A stretch of DNA of 64,000 nucleotides from Bacteroidetes bacterium UBA2475. Its GTDB lineage: Bacteria; Bacteroidota; Bacteroidia; B-17B0; Aurantibacillaceae. The translations under genes were made by a program, and so were the position numbers. Shown here piece after piece: positions 17,664-27,300 of this stretch. The DNA lies in contig DDPF01000010.1 of assembly GCA_002342065.1 (NCBI GenBank), positions 372,001 through 436,000 on the forward strand. The letters run 5' to 3'. Position 1 is the stretch's first letter. Each line of letters starts with the position of its first letter. Below the pieces are notes generated by a model that did no database searches, was not told the DNA's origin, and saw only the letters and a list, made by a program, of their open reading frames with translations.

Positions 17664-18863
17664 TTATTTTTTCTTCGCAAAGATGATCACATCCTTTTTA
17701 CTTCCCCAATGGTAACCTAAATGGAATGGTAATTTTTTTACATTTAAACTATCTTTATGAAAAGCTTCCTGTAATGGCTTTTGTAAACTTAAGTAAGGGA
17801 AATCTTCAACAGGGCGCGTGTATTGTCCGTATAGTTTTGTTTCGAATTTACCCTCTTCAAAGAATTTATAAGGAATACCGGTATCATCCTGTATTACGCT
17901 GCTTGAATTATTTAAGATAAGCGTGCGCATATTGCTCATAAAACCGGCGTGCAATAAGTAGGATGCGCTTTTAATGTATGTAATGGCACCTTGTGTATTA
18001 TCGCTAATATATTTTCTAAATACAGTTGTATCATTAAAATTCTTGTTGCTTACATCATACTTAAAATAGTATACCGATTTTTGTTTTCCTTCCTGCAAAA
18101 AATCTACACGCACACCAAACGGCTTTTTATCTGCGCTTTTAAAATCATAAGCAACTTCAGAAATGCTATCCTGCTCGTAACGGACTAAATATTTTATATC
18201 TAATATTTCGTTTCCTGTACGTTGTATAAAGAAAGCAAGAATTGGTAAAAGACCATTTACTTTTTGTGCCTGAAAATCGCTTTGCATTTTACGTGTGATA
18301 AAATAACTTTTGTCAAAAATATCACCCAACGATTTTTTAAAATCTGTAGAATATTCAGAAGGCTCGCCTCTTTTAAATTTATCAAGCTCCGGTAATTTCC
18401 CCACAGGTTCTAAACCCAGCATTATATACTTATCTGCATTTGGGAAAAAAGCGTTGGCCGTTAAATAATCCGGTCCACTAAAAGGATAAAAAATAATATT
18501 GGTTTTTGCTGCAACATCTTTAAACTCTTCTCTACCCCAATCTTTCATAGCTTTTAAACGCTTGCGTTCTAAACGACTCCAGCTACTATCAATAAATTTT
18601 GAATGCGCATCCCAAATAACTGTATCAAATAAATAATTTAAATTATTTGCTTTGCCTTTATAACCCGAAAGTACGGCTGTAATATTATTGAATTGGTTAT
18701 TGGTATTAAAAGTTGGTGTGGCAACAACTTCGGGTATTGTATCATTTGGGATCTCTACTTTTACAGTGTCTTTTTTTACAACAGTTTGTTCTTTTGTTGC
18801 ATCGGTGGAATTGCATCCAAAAAGTAAAGTAATGGTTAAAAATAAAAAAAGGGTGTTTTTCAT
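17664..18863 (-). CDS. Lipoprotein of unknown function, about 400 residues
   Basis: I place the start at 18863 (MKNTLFLFLTITLLFGCNS), which gives a clean lipoprotein signal with lipobox LLFGC. The frame stays open 31 codons further upstream, but that part covers a half palindromic repeat and has no signal logic. The mature protein has a Lys/Thr/Val-rich linker to about residue 60, then a globular region without membrane segments (for example FYPFSGPDYLTANAFFPNAD and PFHLGYHWGSKKDVIIFAKK). It looks like a conserved envelope protein, but I cannot name a family or function. Confidence 0.75.
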   Translation of the reverse strand: MKNTLFLFLTITLLFGCNSTDATKEQTVVKKDTVKVEIPNDTIPEVVATPTFNTNNQFNNITAVLSGYKGKANNLNYLFDTVIWDAHSKFIDSSWSRLERKRLKAMKDWGREEFKDVAAKTNIIFYPFSGPDYLTANAFFPNADKYIMLGLEPVGKLPELDKFKRGEPSEYSTDFKKSLGDIFDKSYFITRKMQSDFQAQKVNGLLPILAFFIQRTGNEILDIKYLVRYEQDSISEVAYDFKSADKKPFGVRVDFLQEGKQKSVYYFKYDVSNKNFNDTTVFRKYISDNTQGAITYIKSASYLLHAGFMSNMRTLILNNSSSVIQDDTGIPYKFFEEGKFETKLYGQYTRPVEDFPYLSLQKPLQEAFHKDSLNVKKLPFHLGYHWGSKKDVIIFAKKK

Positions 18864-18890
18864 AGCGAAGCTAAAAGTAAGAATTTCTTT

Positions 18891-18914
18891 TGTCAGTTCG
18901 AGCGAAGTCGAGAA
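18891..18914. repeat. Half copy of the GTCGAG palindromic repeat
   Basis: TGTCAGTTCGAGCGAAGTCG followed by AGAA corresponds to the left half of the elements at 7033 and 17605. It lies upstream of the lipoprotein start and abuts the terminator stem of the next gene. Confidence 0.65.
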
Positions 18915-18950
18915 CAAAAAAAACGCCTTTCCAAAATTGAAAAGGCGTTT
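18908..18950 (-). terminator. Intrinsic terminator of the DUF4870/MerR genes
   Basis: Arms AAACGCCTTT (18921-18930) and AAAGGCGTTT (18941-18950) form a perfect 10-bp stem. Reading the minus strand, the stem is followed by a run of T. It separates the DUF4870 gene from the lipoprotein gene downstream. Confidence 0.8.
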
Positions 18951-18971
18951 GATCATTAAGGGTTAAATTCG

Positions 18972-19334
18972 TTATTTTCCTATAGAAGCGAACCATTTCT
19001 GGAAGGCTTCACCCATTAAAGGCAAAGGCTTTTCTTCTCCATTGATAGCAGAAACCAGGCCCAGGATCCAAAAGATCAAAAGCGCTATAGATATTAATAA
19101 ATTTGCACCCCAGCCAATAAAAGGTATGAACATTAAAGGGATACGGATAACAATAGTAGAAATTGCCAATAGCATTAAGCCTAATGACTGACGAAGGTGA
19201 TATCCACCTATTGAGGTTTTATTGCTGCCATGCATTACCAGGGCAACTATCCAACCAATAAGGGTGATATAAGAGATAATGGCAATTGTTTTGCCTTGTT
19301 CTGCATTTGCCTGAGGGGTATTTGTATTTTCCAT
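18972..19334 (-). CDS. DUF4870/Tic20-like membrane protein
   Basis: A 120-residue protein with three predicted helices: about residues 14-34 (IAIISYITLIGWIVALVMHG), 47-67 and 72-98. GGYHLRQSLGLMLL is the conserved His-Arg-Gln motif of the DUF4870 family, and the KWFASIGK end is cytosolic. Biochemical role unknown. It follows the MerR regulator by 9 bp on the same strand, so the two are probably co-transcribed and the regulator may control it. Confidence 0.8.
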   Translation of the reverse strand: MENTNTPQANAEQGKTIAIISYITLIGWIVALVMHGSNKTSIGGYHLRQSLGLMLLAISTIVIRIPLMFIPFIGWGANLLISIALLIFWILGLVSAINGEEKPLPLMGEAFQKWFASIGK

Positions 19335-19343
19335 TTTATTGAA

Positions 19344-19688
19344 TTATGCCTCGTTATTACCTAATTTAATAAGCTTGGCTTTAATTTCTTTTAGCTTGGC
19401 AATTACTTCTTCGTTATCACCTTTTTTTGAAGCAGGTTTGTTTTTTAGCTGCTCTTTAGCGCCTTGTATAGTAAAGCCTTTTTGTTTTACTAATTCAACT
19501 ATCTGTGCAAGATGGTCGATGTCTTTTTTTGTAAATAAACGGTTTCCCTTTTTATTTTTGGTTGGGCTCAGCATCTCAAATTCTTTCTCCCAAAAACGTA
19601 TTGTACTTGCGTTTAGATCAAATAATTCCGAAACTTCGCTAATTGAATAATATAGCTTTTCGGTTTCTTCTTTTTCGTTAACTGGCAT
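19344..19688 (-). CDS. MerR-family transcriptional regulator
   Basis: A 114-residue protein with an N-terminal winged helix: YYSISEVSELFDLNASTIRFWEKEFEMLSPTK contains the helix-turn-helix and RFWEKE of MerR proteins, followed by GNRLFTKKDIDHLAQIVELV. The C-terminus is a lysine-rich coiled coil suited to dimerisation; no cysteine metal-binding motif is present, so it is unlikely to be a metal sensor. Similar short MerR proteins are widespread in Bacteroidota. It precedes the DUF4870 gene. Confidence 0.85.
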   Translation of the reverse strand: MPVNEKEETEKLYYSISEVSELFDLNASTIRFWEKEFEMLSPTKNKKGNRLFTKKDIDHLAQIVELVKQKGFTIQGAKEQLKNKPASKKGDNEEVIAKLKEIKAKLIKLGNNEA

Positions 19689-19753
19689 AGATTAAAAATA
19701 CATTAATTTGTTACAAAATCAAATTAATAGTTTTCAACAGGAAAAATAAACTG

Positions 19754-20680
19754 TTAATAATAGAGGTAATAGAACCGGGTCTTGTTTTTACTGAACTGAA
19801 TTGCCGGAGCAGGAAATTTAAGAATATTAATAGCAGTAAAGATCCTTTTCAAAACCTTAGACTTTGTTTTTATCCTTGTCATATCTACATCCAGACTAAA
19901 GTAATAACGTCTTTCTCTTTCATATCGTAAAACATTTCCATCAACATCCTGCACTGCAAAACTATTAAAGGTGCCGCCTATCATACCATAGGCACTATAG
20001 CCAAAGGCAACATTTAACCATTTAGGGAATTTATTTTCTTTTTTTATGAAGGAGCTTGGATTGATACTTAGCCAATAAGTTTGCGCATTGTAATCTTTCA
20101 GAATTTGAGTACTAAAACTCTTACCTAAAAGTTCAGGATTGTATTGTGCCAACCCGCTTTGCGCGTAAGAGAATTTAAGTTGAATGCGTTGCTCTTTCCA
20201 AAACGCTTCCTGACTTATGGCAATTGAAGAACCTAATACATTACATAACTGATCGCCAACCGAAAAACCCCAACCATTACTAAAGCCATCCATACACTCT
20301 ACCGCCGTCATATATCCCAAACCAATTGTACCACCAATAAATAATTTCTTTTTTTCACTAAAACCTGCCCAATCAAAAGCGCCCATCATTAAACGCGACG
20401 TTTGATAGGTTGTAAATACATGTCCCACTTTATCCATTTGTAGCCACTCATCATTATCATTAAAAAAATGAAATTGCCCGGTGTTGTATTGCGCATACCA
20501 GGCATTATTCAAATAAAAAAGTGAGCCCGTTGTTAAGGCAGCAGCAGAAGTTGCTAAAACAATTTTACGGCATTTATAATTTGGAGGGTCGGTAACAGCC
20601 GACGCAGAATCAGTCTGCGCAAAAGAATTTTTTGCAACGATCAAAAACAAAATAAAGATGCTGATGTACCTTGTGTGCAT
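19754..20680 (-). CDS. DUF2279 (YfiM-like) envelope protein
   Basis: The 308-residue protein has a signal peptide (residues 1-21, ending NSFAQ). The DUF2279 core is visible as WLQMDKVGHVFTTYQTSRLMM followed by a GTIGLGYMTAVECMDGFSNGWGFSVGD motif with conserved Glu/Asp, and YWLSINPSSF later. Several hydrophobic stretches suggest an outer-membrane or periplasm-facing protein. Biochemical function unknown. Separate from the ECF operon upstream by 39 bp and could be its last gene. Confidence 0.75.
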   Translation of the reverse strand: MHTRYISIFILFLIVAKNSFAQTDSASAVTDPPNYKCRKIVLATSAAALTTGSLFYLNNAWYAQYNTGQFHFFNDNDEWLQMDKVGHVFTTYQTSRLMMGAFDWAGFSEKKKLFIGGTIGLGYMTAVECMDGFSNGWGFSVGDQLCNVLGSSIAISQEAFWKEQRIQLKFSYAQSGLAQYNPELLGKSFSTQILKDYNAQTYWLSINPSSFIKKENKFPKWLNVAFGYSAYGMIGGTFNSFAVQDVDGNVLRYERERRYYFSLDVDMTRIKTKSKVLKRIFTAINILKFPAPAIQFSKNKTRFYYLYY

Positions 20681-20719
20681 TTAAACAAAGATAAACCTTT
20701 TAGGCAGAGATTTTACAGC

Positions 20720-21901
20720 TTAAAAATCATTATAATCAATAAGATCCTGTACTGATTGTAGGTTTATTTCCTTTTTTGACTTAGGAGTAATTGGTATTTG
20801 CGGGTTACCCGCAGAGCCGCCGTTGTCGCCCACATCCATTGTATTATTAAGATCCATAACATCGTACATATTCCTGTCTTTATAAAACGTACGTGTTTTA
20901 CCAAATTTAAAAACAAGTCCAAGGTTAACAAATATGGTTGGCTCTAATGTTTCTGTGAAAAAATAAGTTCGGTATGGCAAATTTGGTTTTGCTTTATTTG
21001 CTTTTTCTGAATAGAAAGTAATATTATTTCTTGAACTGATACCAGCAGCAACATAAAAATTAAATTTATCGCTTGCCCTTACATCTGCTCTAAAACCAGA
21101 ATTTAATTCGTAACGTGTGTAATTAAAAGTTGCAGCATTACTTAAATAATAAAGCGAATCGTGGTTAGAGAAATTATACATACCGCCTTGTGGTTTTGTA
21201 TAAAAACTCATAGTTAATTTTGGACCAACAGGCACATTTAAATTAATGCTTCGCGGGAATTGAATACTTAGATGCGTTTTATCCAATCTACCAAAACGTA
21301 GACCAATAAATGGCCAATAGTTTTTATTACCCCACATAAATGATTTAGTGGCGCCAATACGCCAGTTAAATCTTTCGCTTACATTATGACTATACACAAT
21401 TGTACTAGCCATGCGGAAATAACCTTTTGAAACATAGGTCACATCTCTTGTAATAAAAGGAGACGTATCAACAAACCAAACACCTTTTTTACCGGAGTTA
21501 AAAATAAACCTTAAGCCAAAGCCCATCTTTACAAGATTATGTTGTTTAATACCATCAAATACCGGGCGTAAACGCACGTAATTACCAGTGAGCAATATAT
21601 GCGTGTTCTTGGTAATGTTTTTAACAGTATCCACATCAGTATAACTTACAAGAGGCGTATAAAAAGATAAAGAGAATTGCTTAAGGCCGTAGGTTTTTAA
21701 ACGCTTCCCTAAAAAATCGCTGGTATCTAATTTTTGATCGGCTTTATTGTAAGCGTCAACAACAATAACAGTTTTAAAATAATGTTTGGGCAGTTTTACT
21801 TTTAAGCTATCATAAGTAGCCTGGGCTTTTATTTCGGTATTAAATAAAAAAATGGTGCCGATAAACATCAGCACCTTAAATATGTAATTTCCGGGGTTCA
21901 A
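20720..21901 (-). CDS. Outer-membrane beta-barrel-like protein of the ECF operon
   Basis: The 393-residue protein starts with a signal peptide (to about residue 27, KAQA). The body is rich in alternating aromatic/polar strands (GLRFIFNSGKKGVWFVDTSP, FNYTRYELNSGFRADVRAS), which suggests an outer-membrane barrel. The C-terminus is unusual: a Gly/Asn-rich linker (NNTMDVGDNGGSAGNPQIP) and a lysine-rich tail follow the last barrel-like strands. No family recognised. It starts directly after the small periplasmic gene and is the fourth gene behind the ECF sigma factor. Confidence 0.65.
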   Translation of the reverse strand: MNPGNYIFKVLMFIGTIFLFNTEIKAQATYDSLKVKLPKHYFKTVIVVDAYNKADQKLDTSDFLGKRLKTYGLKQFSLSFYTPLVSYTDVDTVKNITKNTHILLTGNYVRLRPVFDGIKQHNLVKMGFGLRFIFNSGKKGVWFVDTSPFITRDVTYVSKGYFRMASTIVYSHNVSERFNWRIGATKSFMWGNKNYWPFIGLRFGRLDKTHLSIQFPRSINLNVPVGPKLTMSFYTKPQGGMYNFSNHDSLYYLSNAATFNYTRYELNSGFRADVRASDKFNFYVAAGISSRNNITFYSEKANKAKPNLPYRTYFFTETLEPTIFVNLGLVFKFGKTRTFYKDRNMYDVMDLNNTMDVGDNGGSAGNPQIPITPKSKKEINLQSVQDLIDYNDF

Positions 21902-22330
21902 TTAGTCGTTTTTATCTTTTATAGCATCCATTACTTTTCGCTTAAATTCTTCTTCAGCTGCACGCAATTTAACTGTTTTTCTTGCGCCAATAATTGCTTT
22001 TATTTTTTCCCTATATTGCTTATAAAGTTCGGCTTCAGCTTGTTTAGACTTAAGATCTAACTGGTATAGGTCTTCTGCATCTTTATCGGTCAATTCATCC
22101 GGTGCTTTTTTAAAGCTCTGTCTTAAATTTTTTCGAACGGCTTTAATTTTATCGTTGTACTCATTATAAACAGGCCAAAATTTTTCTGATTCGTTGGTAG
22201 TTAACTTCAATTGTTCCGAAATAAAACTAACACGTATAGCCTCTACCTTATCCTTATCGCCCTGCGCTATAGAATAGCCGGAGTATAAGAACAGGCAACA
22301 TAAAATAATTATTTTAAAAAGGCTTTTCAT
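21902..22330 (-). CDS. Small helical periplasmic protein of the ECF operon
   Basis: A 142-residue protein with a signal peptide (residues 1-22, GYSIAQ) and a mature region that is almost all charged helix: AIRVSFISEQLKLTTNESEKFWPVYNEYNDKI, then KSKQAEAELYKQYREKIKAIIG. This LTTNESEKFWPVYNEY motif is recurrent in Bacteroidota genes next to ECF sigma factors and often annotated as a sensor of the ECF factor. It resembles Spy/CpxP-like folds in size and helix content, but that is only an analogy. Its start overlaps the anti-sigma-like gene stop by 1 bp. Confidence 0.7.
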   Translation of the reverse strand: MKSLFKIIILCCLFLYSGYSIAQGDKDKVEAIRVSFISEQLKLTTNESEKFWPVYNEYNDKIKAVRKNLRQSFKKAPDELTDKDAEDLYQLDLKSKQAEAELYKQYREKIKAIIGARKTVKLRAAEEEFKRKVMDAIKDKND

Positions 22331-23121
22331 TATATCTCATCTAAAAGATCTTCCTGCGATACATTTTTTAAACTTGTATCAAGATCTTTTTCATTGTTTT
22401 TGTTTTCAGACTTATTGTCTGCTTTATTATTTAATTTTTCTTCAAGTTTTTTAGTGTCTACCAGTTCGTACAACTCATCATTATCAAGCGCTTCTAAATT
22501 TTTTGATTTTACAAGGTCAAATTTATCTACACAGGCTAAAGTGCCACAATCTTTAAATTCTTCTACTTTATAATATTGGTTGTAAACCCATAATCCTAAA
22601 GTAATGGTTAACACAGCCGCTGCAGCGTACCAAACTTTTGGAGAGAATAACTTAATTACTTTAGCTTCTTTTTTCTCGCTTAAAACAGCAGTGGTTAATT
22701 TTTCTGTTGATGCATTAAAATAATTTTCATCAACTTTAAAATTATTCTGTTTTTTAATAGCGTTTAATTTCTCAAATGCTTCTAATTCCTTTTCTTCATC
22801 AATTAATAAATTAGAAAATTGTAGGCTTTCTAATTCTTCAAAATAATTAGCAGGCGTTTTAAAGTTGTTAGTTCTGTTCAAAGAAAATAATGTTGGAAAA
22901 TCTAACAGTTCTAATTTGCTTTCATTCTCACTAAAATATTCTGTTGGAACAACGAAACCACTTTGTTTTTTTAACTTACTTAAAAAAGGATACGCCTTAT
23001 GCTCTTCTATCCATTCAATTTTTTGAATGATAGAATTAGCCGAATTATCGAAATAGCCCTTAGGCAATCCAAACTTATTTGGCTCTTTATTTAAATCTTT
23101 ATTTTCGTTATTCTCAAACAT
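22330..23121 (-). CDS. Anti-sigma-factor-like membrane protein with four YF repeats
   Basis: A 263-residue protein with a single membrane helix at about residues 168-185 (VWYAAAAVLTITLGLWVY) and no signal peptide, so the N-terminal 165 residues are cytosolic. That part has four repeats of the form hydrophobic-P/D-x-x-YF: FGLPKGYFDNS, FVVPTEYFSEN, FKTPANYFEEL and FKVDENYFNAS, spaced about 40 residues. The periplasmic part contains a Cys pair (DCGTLACVDK) and an acidic/Asn-rich tail. Position directly after the sigma gene and topology suggest an anti-sigma factor; the usual zinc-binding ASD motif is absent. Confidence 0.65.
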   Translation of the reverse strand: MFENNENKDLNKEPNKFGLPKGYFDNSANSIIQKIEWIEEHKAYPFLSKLKKQSGFVVPTEYFSENESKLELLDFPTLFSLNRTNNFKTPANYFEELESLQFSNLLIDEEKELEAFEKLNAIKKQNNFKVDENYFNASTEKLTTAVLSEKKEAKVIKLFSPKVWYAAAAVLTITLGLWVYNQYYKVEEFKDCGTLACVDKFDLVKSKNLEALDNDELYELVDTKKLEEKLNNKADNKSENKNNEKDLDTSLKNVSQEDLLDEI

Positions 23122-23156
23122 TATACTATCTATAGACTTCCTTTCTGTCCTAAGGT

Positions 23157-23705
23157 TTAACGGGTAGTTAAAAATTCTTCTATTTTTTTTGCCGCTATGT
23201 GATAACTCGCTTTTAAGGCTCCAACCGAGGTTTCCAATATCTCCGACATCTGCTCATAAGGCGTTTCGTCGTAATAGCGCATGTTAAACACAATCCTTTG
23301 CTTCTCAGGAAGTGTTAAAATGGCCTGCTGGAGCTTTAACTGGATCTCATCCCCCTCAAAATAAACGTCACTTTCAAGGCTTTTGCGAAGCTGGTATTCT
23401 ATGGGGTGTATTGAGGTAGTTTGCTTCCTTTGCTTCTGTTTTAGAAGGGTTAGGGCCTCATTGGTGGCTATCCTGTACATCCAGGTATAAAGCTGACTTT
23501 CTTCTTTAAAGTTCTCTAAACCCTTCCAAACCTTTATATAAGTGTTTTGCAGCACATCGTCGCTGTCATCATGGTCTATTACTATTTTACGGATATGCCA
23601 GTATAAACGCTGCTGGTACTTAGAAATAAGGTGGCTTAAGGCAGTATTCCGGGTTTTTTCGTCCTTAAAAAGGTCTAAAATGGTTTTATCGTCTATCTGG
23701 GCCAC
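23157..23705 (-). CDS. ECF-type RNA polymerase sigma factor
   Basis: A 182-residue sigma-70 family factor. Region 2 is visible as LISKYQQRLYWHIRKIVIDHDDSDDVLQNTYIKVWKGLENF with the YTWMYRIATNEAL continuation. Region 4 is ILTLPEKQRIVFNMRYYDETPYEQMSEILETSVGALKASYH, the helix-turn-helix for the -35 region. The start is GTG at 23705 (MAQIDDKT); there is no nearby ATG. First gene of a four-gene minus-strand operon with an anti-sigma-like protein, a small periplasmic protein and an outer-membrane protein, so an envelope-stress role is plausible. Confidence 0.92.
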   Translation of the reverse strand: MAQIDDKTILDLFKDEKTRNTALSHLISKYQQRLYWHIRKIVIDHDDSDDVLQNTYIKVWKGLENFKEESQLYTWMYRIATNEALTLLKQKQRKQTTSIHPIEYQLRKSLESDVYFEGDEIQLKLQQAILTLPEKQRIVFNMRYYDETPYEQMSEILETSVGALKASYHIAAKKIEEFLTTR

Positions 23706-23764
23706 AAATATTTTATTATTAGATGTAAAAATAAACTAAAAGTTTAATTTTGATTGAAATTTTT

Positions 23765-24103
23765 ATGGAACTTCTCGATAAAATACGCAAATACGAAAGT
23801 TTGCACATTGTTTTTTGGCTTATAAAAGACACTTGTTGGATGCTGGAGCTGAAATGGCTGGGTGCAATTATGATGGTGCCCACACTGTTTATAGCCATTT
23901 ATATTATTTACAAAACCATTGGCAGTTTAGATCTTTATATTAATACTGCTATTCTCTTCTGGATCACAGCAAACAGTTTTTGGATGATGATGGAATTTTT
24001 TAATGATAATGAGTATAGGTATTTTGCCACCATTCCTTTTGCATTGGGCTTTCTTTTTGTTGGTATTTTTTATTACAAAACGTTAACTAAAAAGGTTAAA
24101 TAA
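23765..24103 (+). CDS. Small membrane protein, unknown
   Basis: I use the ATG at 23765 (MELLDKIRKYESLHIVFWLIK); a TTG five codons upstream is possible. The 112-residue product has three hydrophobic segments: about residues 26-50, 55-75 and 82-102, with a short charged N-terminus. Such short three-helix proteins are common and I cannot name a family. Divergent from the ECF sigma gene with only 59 bp between, so the two promoters overlap. Confidence 0.65.
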   Translation: MELLDKIRKYESLHIVFWLIKDTCWMLELKWLGAIMMVPTLFIAIYIIYKTIGSLDLYINTAILFWITANSFWMMMEFFNDNEYRYFATIPFALGFLFVGIFYYKTLTKKVK

Positions 24104-24133
24104 TAAGCTTGTTTTTCTCTCTTTAATAAAAAA

Positions 24134-24230
24134 AATTAACCACAAAGAGCACAAAGTTTTTCCATAAAGAACACAAAGAAAAAACACTCTGTGTGCTTTG
24201 TGCCTTCTTAGTATGCTTTGTGGTTAAATT
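24134..24230. repeat. Palindromic intergenic repeat, TTAACCACAAAG family
   Basis: About 97 bp beginning AATTAACCACAAAGAGCAC and ending with the inverse, CTTTGTGGTTAAATT. Internal tracts of CACAAAG and CTTTGTG repeat several times on both arms, so it can fold as one long imperfect hairpin. It lies between the small membrane gene and icmF. A related, longer element is at 50889-51037. Confidence 0.8.
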
Positions 24231-24263
24231 AAACCGACTTATACCCTGTTTTAACTAAAAAAA

Positions 24264-24294
24264 TTGAAAAAATAGCGTAAAAATGCTAGCTTTA
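24264..24294 (+). promoter_or_regulatory. Promoter of icmF that fixes its start
   Basis: TTG at 24264-24266 and TAGCTTTA at 24287-24294 form a -33/-7 pair with 20 bp spacing (last base deviates from TAnnTTTG). Transcription would start near 24300, after an in-frame ATG at 24283, so the next ATG at 24316 must be the real start. Confidence 0.55.
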
Positions 24295-24315
24295 TGGCTC
24301 AATTTTACATTTATC

Positions 24316-27300
24316 ATGATCGAAACCGTTCCGTACCAAACCAAACATAAAATTCGTATTGTTACTGCCGCCGCATTATTTGATGGCCACGATGCAGCTA
24401 TTAATATTATGCGCCGTGTAATGCAAAGCACCGGTGCCGAAATCATCCATTTGGGGCACGACCGCAGTGTACAGGAAATTGTTGATTGCGCCATACAGGA
24501 AGATGCTAACGCTATTGCTATTACAAGTTATCAGGGCGGACATAACGAGTACTTTAAATACATGTACGATCTTTTAAAAGAACGTGGTTGCGGACATATA
24601 AAAATATTTGGTGGCGGAGGTGGAACTATTTTACCTTCTGAAATTGAAGATCTTCATAATTATGGAATAACAAGAATTTATCATCCTGATGATGGACGCA
24701 CAATGGGTTTACAAGGTATGATAAACGATGTTTTAAAACAAAGTGATTATGCTACCGGTGCAAATTTAAATGGCGAAGTAAAACAATTAAAAAATAAAGA
24801 TCATAAATCTATTGCCAAATTAATTTCTGCAGCCGAAAATTTTAATGAAGAAAGTAAAGCAATATTAGATCCAATTCGTAAAGAAGCAAAAGATTCTAAA
24901 ACGCCTGTTATTGGAATTACAGGTACAGGCGGCGCCGGTAAATCATCTTTGGTAGATGAATTAGTAAGAAGATTTTTATTAGATTTTCCTGATAAAAAAA
25001 TTGGCATTGTTTCTGTTGATCCAAGTAAACGTAAAACAGGTGGCGCATTATTAGGAGATCGTATTCGTATGAACTCTATTAAGAACGAACGTGTTTATAT
25101 GCGTTCTCTTGCAACACGTCAAAGTAATTTAGCATTAAGTAAATATGTTCAGGATGCTATTGATATTTTAAAAGTATCAGGTTTTGATCTTGTAATTATT
25201 GAAACTGCAGGTATAGGACAAAGCGATACGGAAATTATTGAGCACAGTAACATGAGCTTATACATCATGACGCCGGAGTTTGGTGCCGCATCGCAATTAG
25301 AAAAAATTGACATGTTGGAGTTTGCCGACATTGTTGCAATAAATAAATTTGATAAACGTGGTGCATTAGATGCATTGCGCGATGTAAAAAAACAATACAA
25401 ACGCAACCATAATTTGTGGGAAGCAAAAGATGAAGAACTTCCGGTTTACGGAACCATTGCTTCTCAATTCAATGATCCTGGAACAAACACTTTGTATAAA
25501 GCCTTAATGGATAAATTGGTTGAGAAAACAGGCACCAATTTAAAATCTGGTTTTAAAATGACCAACGAAATGAGCGAGAAGATCTACATTATCCCGCCAA
25601 ACCGTACACGTTATTTAAGTGAGATCTCTGAAGCATCTCGTACTTATGATAAATGGACCAACGACCAGGCTAAAATAGCAATTAAGCTACAAAGCATTCG
25701 CAACACCATTGAAACATTAAAAAATTCTAAGATCGATGATAAAGACCGTATCATTAAAACTTTAGAAGAACAATCAGAATTAATTCGTTTAGATCTTGAT
25801 CCACGTAATTTAAAAACGTTGGAGACTTTTGACGATAAGAAAAAACAATATCAAAACGAATATTATATTTTTAAAGTACGTGATAAAGAAGTTAAAATTA
25901 AAACGCATTACGAAAGTTTATCTCATTCACAAATTCCAAAAGTATCGGTACCAAAATATACAGGCTGGGGCGATATTTTAAAATGGAGTTTGCGCGAAAA
26001 TTTTCCGGGTGAGTTTCCATACACTTCAGGAATCTATCCTTTTAAACGCGAAGGGGAAGACCCAACACGTATGTTTGCCGGCGAAGGCGGACCGGAAAGA
26101 ACTAACAAACGTTTTCACTATGTAAGTAAAGGATTGCCTGCTGCTCGTTTAAGTACTGCGTTTGACAGCGTTACTCTTTATGGTAATGATCCGGATCACC
26201 GTCCGGATATTTATGGTAAGGTTGGAAACAGCGGTGTAAGTGTTTGTTGTTTGGATGATGCAAAAAAATTATACTCTGGTTTTAATTTAGCCGATCCGAA
26301 GACTTCTGTTTCCATGACCATCAACGGACCCGCTGCAACTATTGCTGCATTCTTTATGAATGCCGCTATCGATCAGCAATGCGAATTATACATCAAAGAA
26401 AATAAACTCGAAAAAGAGATCGAGAAAAAAATAGCAGACATTTATAAAGCCAAAGGAACAAAACGTCCGAAATATAATTTGGATGAATTGCCGGAAGGAA
26501 ATAATGGTTTAGGTTTAATGTTACTTGGTGTAACCGGCGACATGGTATTGCCAAAAGATGTTTACGAAAAAATTAAAACATTCACTTTAGCACAAGTTCG
26601 TGGTACGGTACAGGCTGATATTTTAAAAGAAGATCAGGCACAAAACACTTGTATCTTTAGCACAGAATTTAGTCTGCGTGTGATGGGTGATGTGCAACAG
26701 TATTTTATTGATAAGAACGTACGTAATTTTTATTCAGTTTCAATTAGTGGTTATCACATTGCAGAAGCAGGAGCAAATCCTATTTCGCAATTAGCATTTA
26801 CTTTATCTAACGGCTTTACTTTTGTAGAATATTATTTAAGTCGTGGCATGAACATTAATGATTTTGCACCGAACTTATCGTTCTTCTTTAGCAATGGTAT
26901 CGATCCTGAATATTCTGTTATCGGCCGCGTATCCCGTCGTATCTGGGCTAAGGCCATGAAACAAAAATACGGTGGTAACGAAAGAAGTCAGATGTTGAAA
27001 TACCATATTCAAACTTCAGGCCGTAGTTTACACGCGCAGGAAATTGATTTTAATGATATCCGTACAACGTTACAAGCTTTATATGCCATCTATGATAATT
27101 GTAATTCGTTACACACCAATGCGTATGACGAAGCTATCACCACGCCAACAGAAGAATCTGTTCGTCGTGCAATGGCTATACAATTAATTATTAATCGTGA
27201 ATTAGGATTAGCAAAAAATGAAAATCCTTTACAAGGTGCTTTTATTATTGAAGAGTTAACCGATCTTGTTGAAGAAGCTGTGTTAAGCGAGTTTGATCGC

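Noticed and set aside
18864..18956. N-terminal extension of the 17664-18863 lipoprotein
   Set aside because: It is coded partly by a half palindromic repeat and terminator, and it would hide a clean lipoprotein signal that begins at 18863.
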